Shown: one piece after another, positions 5,312 through 7,813 of the stretch | Layout: each line of letters begins with the position of its first letter | Position numbering within the stretch: position 1 is the stretch's first letter | NCBI GenBank assembly: GCA_002291855.1 | Contig: DBAW01000137.1 | Coordinates: 1-7,813 of the forward strand | DNA: 7,813 nucleotides | Source of the DNA: Sphingomonas sp. UBA1000 | Lineage (GTDB): Bacteria; Pseudomonadota; Alphaproteobacteria; Sphingomonadales; Sphingomonadaceae | Reading direction: 5' to 3' | Program-made: the position numbers and the translations under genes | Notes under the pieces: generated by a model | Told to the model about the DNA's origin: nothing | What the model saw: only the letters and a program-made list of their open reading frames with translations | Databases searched by the model: none

Positions 5312-7576
5312 TCAGAACTGGCGGCGGGCGCTCAATATCCATTGGCGCGGTTCGACCGGCCATCCGATCGTGCCGACGCTGCCGCCGTTGAAACGGCGAT
5401 TGCCAAGATTGGTGGCCGACAGCGTGACGCCCCAGCGCCCGTCGCGGCTGTCAAAGCCGATCTGGGCGTTGACCGTGCGGGCATTGTCGACGCGGTGCTG
5501 CGGTTCGTTGCACAGGGCGGTGAAATAGGCGCTCGCGCCCGACATCTCGCCGCCCAGAGTCAGCCGCCCGGCGCGGCCGAGCGCACCGCTCCACCCGCCG
5601 CGCACGCCGTAACGCCGGTCGGGGGTAAAACGCAGGTCGAGCTGGCGTTCATCGGCGACAAAGGCGGTGCAGCCGGGGCTGGACGCCAGCCGGGTGAAGC
5701 GGTCGCTGAGCGTCGAGACAAAGCCCGAGGCGGCAAAGCCGTGCGGCAGGTTGAGGCTCGCTTCGGCCTCCACGCCCTCGATCCGCGCATCGCCGACATT
5801 CTGGCGGAAGATTTCGGGCGGGTTCGACCCGGCGCGGGCGGCGGAAAAGGCGATGTTGGTATAATCGTTGCGGAACAGCGCGAGGTTGAGCGCCAGCAGG
5901 CGGTTGAAGAATGACGTCTTCAGCCCCGCTTCATAGCTCCACACCGTTTCCGGGGCGATCGCCCCCTGCCGGTTGAGCACGAAATCGATGTTGCGCGCCC
6001 GCCCGTCGAAACTGCCGCTGCGGAACCCCTTGGCGACCGAGGCATAGGCGATGCCCGCCTCGCCCCCCGCGCCCAGCCGGTATTCGGCGGCAAGGCGCGG
6101 CGACACATCGGTCCAGCTGTCGGCGATCCGCCGTTCCGCGCGCCGCCCGTCGGGCAGCACGAGCACCGTGTCGGGCGCGGTCAGGAAGGCGACGCGATAG
6201 ACTTTGCGCTCATGCGTCAGCCGCGCCCCCGCCGACAGGCCGAGCCGGGGCGTCGGCCGCCAGGTCAGCGCACCAAAGCCCGACAGGCTGCGCGTCGACA
6301 GGCGCGGCAGATAGGGCGACCAATTGCCCAGCCCCGCCGCGCGCGACGGCGCGACGAAGAAATCATCGGTTCGGAACCGCGCGCCGGGCGTACCCGCCGG
6401 GGCGGCGAAGCTGACCGCCGTCAGCTGGCGGTTGCGCTCGGCAAAGGCGAACAGCCCCGCCGTATAGTCGATCTGCCCGCCGATCGGCCCCTGCAGTTGC
6501 AGTTCCTGGCTGAAGCTGCGCTGGCGCTGGTCCTGCAACAGGATGACATTGGTCGCAGGCGGCGCGACCGCCGTCTGATCAAAGCCGATGCGGTTGGCGA
6601 GCGCCCGGTAGCCGGTGACCGACAACAGGGTCGCCGTGCCCAGCCGGTGTTCGACCCGCAGCGTCACCCCGCCAGTGTCCAGATCGTTGAGCGGATCGGT
6701 GTCGGCGGAGGTGAAGCGGTCGATGCTGCCCTCGGGCGTGCGGAAACGTGGCAGCCGGCGCGCCGGATTGGCCGGATCGACCAGAAAGGGCTGGGGAAAG
6801 CGCGGGGTCGAGCCCTCGCCGGTCAGGTCGGCGGTGAGCAGGATCGAGGTCAGCGCATCCGGCTCGACCAGCAGCGACAGCCGCCCGGTCGCAAGCCGCT
6901 GGTCGTTGACGCGCGCGCCGTTGGTCAGGTTTCGCCCCCAGCCGTCATGCTGGCGGACGAGCAGCGCGCCGCGCAGCGCGGCGCGGTCGCCGAGCGACAG
7001 GTTGACGATCGCGCGCCCGTCACGCCGGGCAAAGCTGCCGGTCGCGAGTTCGAGCATCGCCGTGTCGCGCCCCGGCTCCGGCCGGCGGGTGACGAGCTTG
7101 ATCGCGCCACCGCTGGTGTTGCGGCCGTAAAGCACGCCCTGCGGCCCGCGCAGCACCTCGACCCGTTCGACATCGAGCAGTTCGAACATCGAACCGGTGG
7201 CGCGCGGGAAGATCACGTCATCGACATAGATGCCGACCGGGGGATCGTTGGTGAAGATCGAATCCCCCTCGCCCACCCCGCGCAGGAACACGAGCGCCCC
7301 CGAACTGGTGCCGAAATTGCGGTTGAGATAAAGATTGGGGACGGTCGCGGCGAGCCGGTCGAGATTGCGATAATCCTCGCGCGCCAGCCGGTCGGCCCCG
7401 ATCGCCGTGACCGCCAGCGGCACCCGGTCCAGCCGCTCGCTGCGGCGCTGGGCGGTGACGAGAATGTCGGCGTCATTGTCCGCCACCGGGGCGGCCACAA
7501 GCGGCGGTGCGGCGACTGACGACAGCAGAAACAGCAGGGCAAGGCCCCGCCTGGTGTGCAGCGATGTGGGAGACAT
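5312..7576 (-). CDS. TonB-dependent outer-membrane receptor
   Basis: From ATG at 7576 this encodes 754 residues, a usual length for the family. Such receptors import scarce or bulky solutes (siderophores, vitamins, glycans, other organics) across the outer membrane using energy from TonB-ExbBD. A signal peptide covers about residues 1-30 (RR at 9-10, then a Leu/Ala core). A TonB box-like ILVTA is at 38-42. The plug runs from about 48 to 165, with VPNLYLNRNFG (79-89), PPVGIYVDDV (112-121) and the strongly conserved VEVLRGPQGVLYGRNTSGGA (139-158). The rest is the 22-strand barrel, ending in Phe, as outer-membrane proteins do. The frame could be extended to an ATG at 7630, but that adds 18 residues before the signal peptide and abuts the T-tract of a terminator, so I prefer 7576. 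No strong ribosome binding site is seen for either. The substrate is unknown. It lies 134 bases upstream of the CoA-transferase gene with no terminator between. Confidence 0.93.
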   Translation of the reverse strand: MSPTSLHTRRGLALLFLLSSVAAPPLVAAPVADNDADILVTAQRRSERLDRVPLAVTAIGADRLAREDYRNLDRLAATVPNLYLNRNFGTSSGALVFLRGVGEGDSIFTNDPPVGIYVDDVIFPRATGSMFELLDVERVEVLRGPQGVLYGRNTSGGAIKLVTRRPEPGRDTAMLELATGSFARRDGRAIVNLSLGDRAALRGALLVRQHDGWGRNLTNGARVNDQRLATGRLSLLVEPDALTSILLTADLTGEGSTPRFPQPFLVDPANPARRLPRFRTPEGSIDRFTSADTDPLNDLDTGGVTLRVEHRLGTATLLSVTGYRALANRIGFDQTAVAPPATNVILLQDQRQRSFSQELQLQGPIGGQIDYTAGLFAFAERNRQLTAVSFAAPAGTPGARFRTDDFFVAPSRAAGLGNWSPYLPRLSTRSLSGFGALTWRPTPRLGLSAGARLTHERKVYRVAFLTAPDTVLVLPDGRRAERRIADSWTDVSPRLAAEYRLGAGGEAGIAYASVAKGFRSGSFDGRARNIDFVLNRQGAIAPETVWSYEAGLKTSFFNRLLALNLALFRNDYTNIAFSAARAGSNPPEIFRQNVGDARIEGVEAEASLNLPHGFAASGFVSTLSDRFTRLASSPGCTAFVADERQLDLRFTPDRRYGVRGGWSGALGRAGRLTLGGEMSGASAYFTALCNEPQHRVDNARTVNAQIGFDSRDGRWGVTLSATNLGNRRFNGGSVGTIGWPVEPRQWILSARRQF

Positions 7577-7631
7577 GGCGGGCGCTTTGCCGCTCCACCT
7601 CGCGCTTGGCAAGTGCCGGGCTTCCGCCATG

Positions 7632-7663
7632 AAAAAGGGGCCGCCCCAGCGGGACGGCCCCTT
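7632..7663 (-). terminator. intrinsic terminator of the gene at the right edge
   Basis: AAGGGGCCG (7635-7643) pairs perfectly with CGGCCCCTT (7655-7663). CCC (7644-7646) can add to the stem with GGG (7651-7653) across a one-base bulge and a four-base loop. On the minus strand a run of five T's (complement of 7632-7636) follows. It lies 28 bases after the stop codon of the partial gene at 7691 and just before the receptor gene, so the receptor must have its own promoter in a very short space or depend on read-through. Confidence 0.85.
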
Positions 7664-7690
7664 GATCTGTCAGCCTGAACCGACGGGCGA

Positions 7691-7813
7691 TCAGCCCATA
7701 ATGTCCTGTTCCAGCTTCTTGGCCATTTCCTCGATATTCTCGGGCGGCCAGCCGGGGATTTCCATGCCCAGCCGCAGCCCCATCGAGGACAGCACTTCCT
7801 TGATTTCGTTGAG
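7691..7813 (-). CDS. C-terminal end of an unidentified gene (start outside window)
   Basis: The minus-strand frame is open from the window edge to a TGA at 7691-7693, giving the last 40 residues. It reads as two amphipathic helices (starting LNEIKEVLSSMGLRLGMEIP and ending in EEMAKKLEQDIMG) joined by PGWPPENIEE. Codon use and GC content match the neighbours, and a terminator follows at a fitting distance, so this is very probably a real gene end. I do not recognise the family with confidence. The Pro-Gly-Trp-Pro-Pro turn between helices is its most searchable feature. Confidence 0.75.
   Translation of the reverse strand, partial: LNEIKEVLSSMGLRLGMEIPGWPPENIEEMAKKLEQDIMG

Noticed and set aside
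4317..5528. 403-codon plus-strand frame across the CoA-transferase, the gap and the end of the receptor
   Set aside because: It crosses two real minus-strand genes and the operator, is biased in composition and has no motif.
6212..7519. 435-codon plus-strand frame inside the receptor gene
   Set aside because: It is antisense to the plug and barrel of a clear TonB-dependent receptor and is Arg/Gln-rich low-information sequence.
7577..7630. Longer receptor start at 7630 giving 772 residues
   Set aside because: The added 18 residues precede a complete signal peptide and their start codon abuts the terminator T-tract, so the ATG at 7576 fits better.

Overview
The window is a GC-rich chromosomal segment with six protein-coding genes plus parts of two of them running off the ends. 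The organism is probably an alphaproteobacterium of the Sphingomonadales type. This is inferred from base composition, a TonB-dependent receptor with a plug typical of sphingomonads, a DUF445 protein, and acyl-CoA genes next to a TTTACGT-type operator. No rRNA, tRNA, CRISPR array, insertion sequence, phage gene or transposase was seen.

Layout: the left part reads rightward. It holds the C-terminal third of an RND (HAE1-type) multidrug efflux pump (1-677), then a DUF445 membrane protein (717-2039). A near-perfect hairpin terminator (2086-2122) separates these from everything else, which reads leftward. First comes a 93-residue exported protein (2167-2448). A 372-base gap follows (2449-2820), with a 22-base palindrome and one operator-like site. 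Then comes a translationally coupled pair: an acyl-CoA dehydrogenase (2821-3969) and, upstream of it in the transcript, a class III CoA-transferase (3966-5177). A short leader with a hairpin and a second operator-like site precede that pair. Next is a TonB-dependent outer-membrane receptor (5312-7576), a terminator (7632-7663), and the last 40 codons of an unidentified gene (7691-7813).

How the genes may work together: the CoA-transferase would attach or move CoA on a carboxylic acid and the dehydrogenase would introduce a 2,3-double bond. This is a catabolic two-step like those of CaiB/CaiA-type systems. The receptor just upstream on the same strand could import the substrate or be unrelated. 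The two operator-like sequences are near-copies of one another and resemble sites described for MerR-family regulators of branched-chain amino acid and fatty acid breakdown (LiuR-like). One sits properly upstream of the pair; the other sits in the gap beyond the end of the pair, with no obvious target.

Overall this looks like an ordinary metabolic and envelope region. I do not see convincing evidence of a new biological system. The most checkable oddities are the duplicated operator, the placement of the catalytic base in the dehydrogenase, and the leader hairpin of the CoA-transferase gene.
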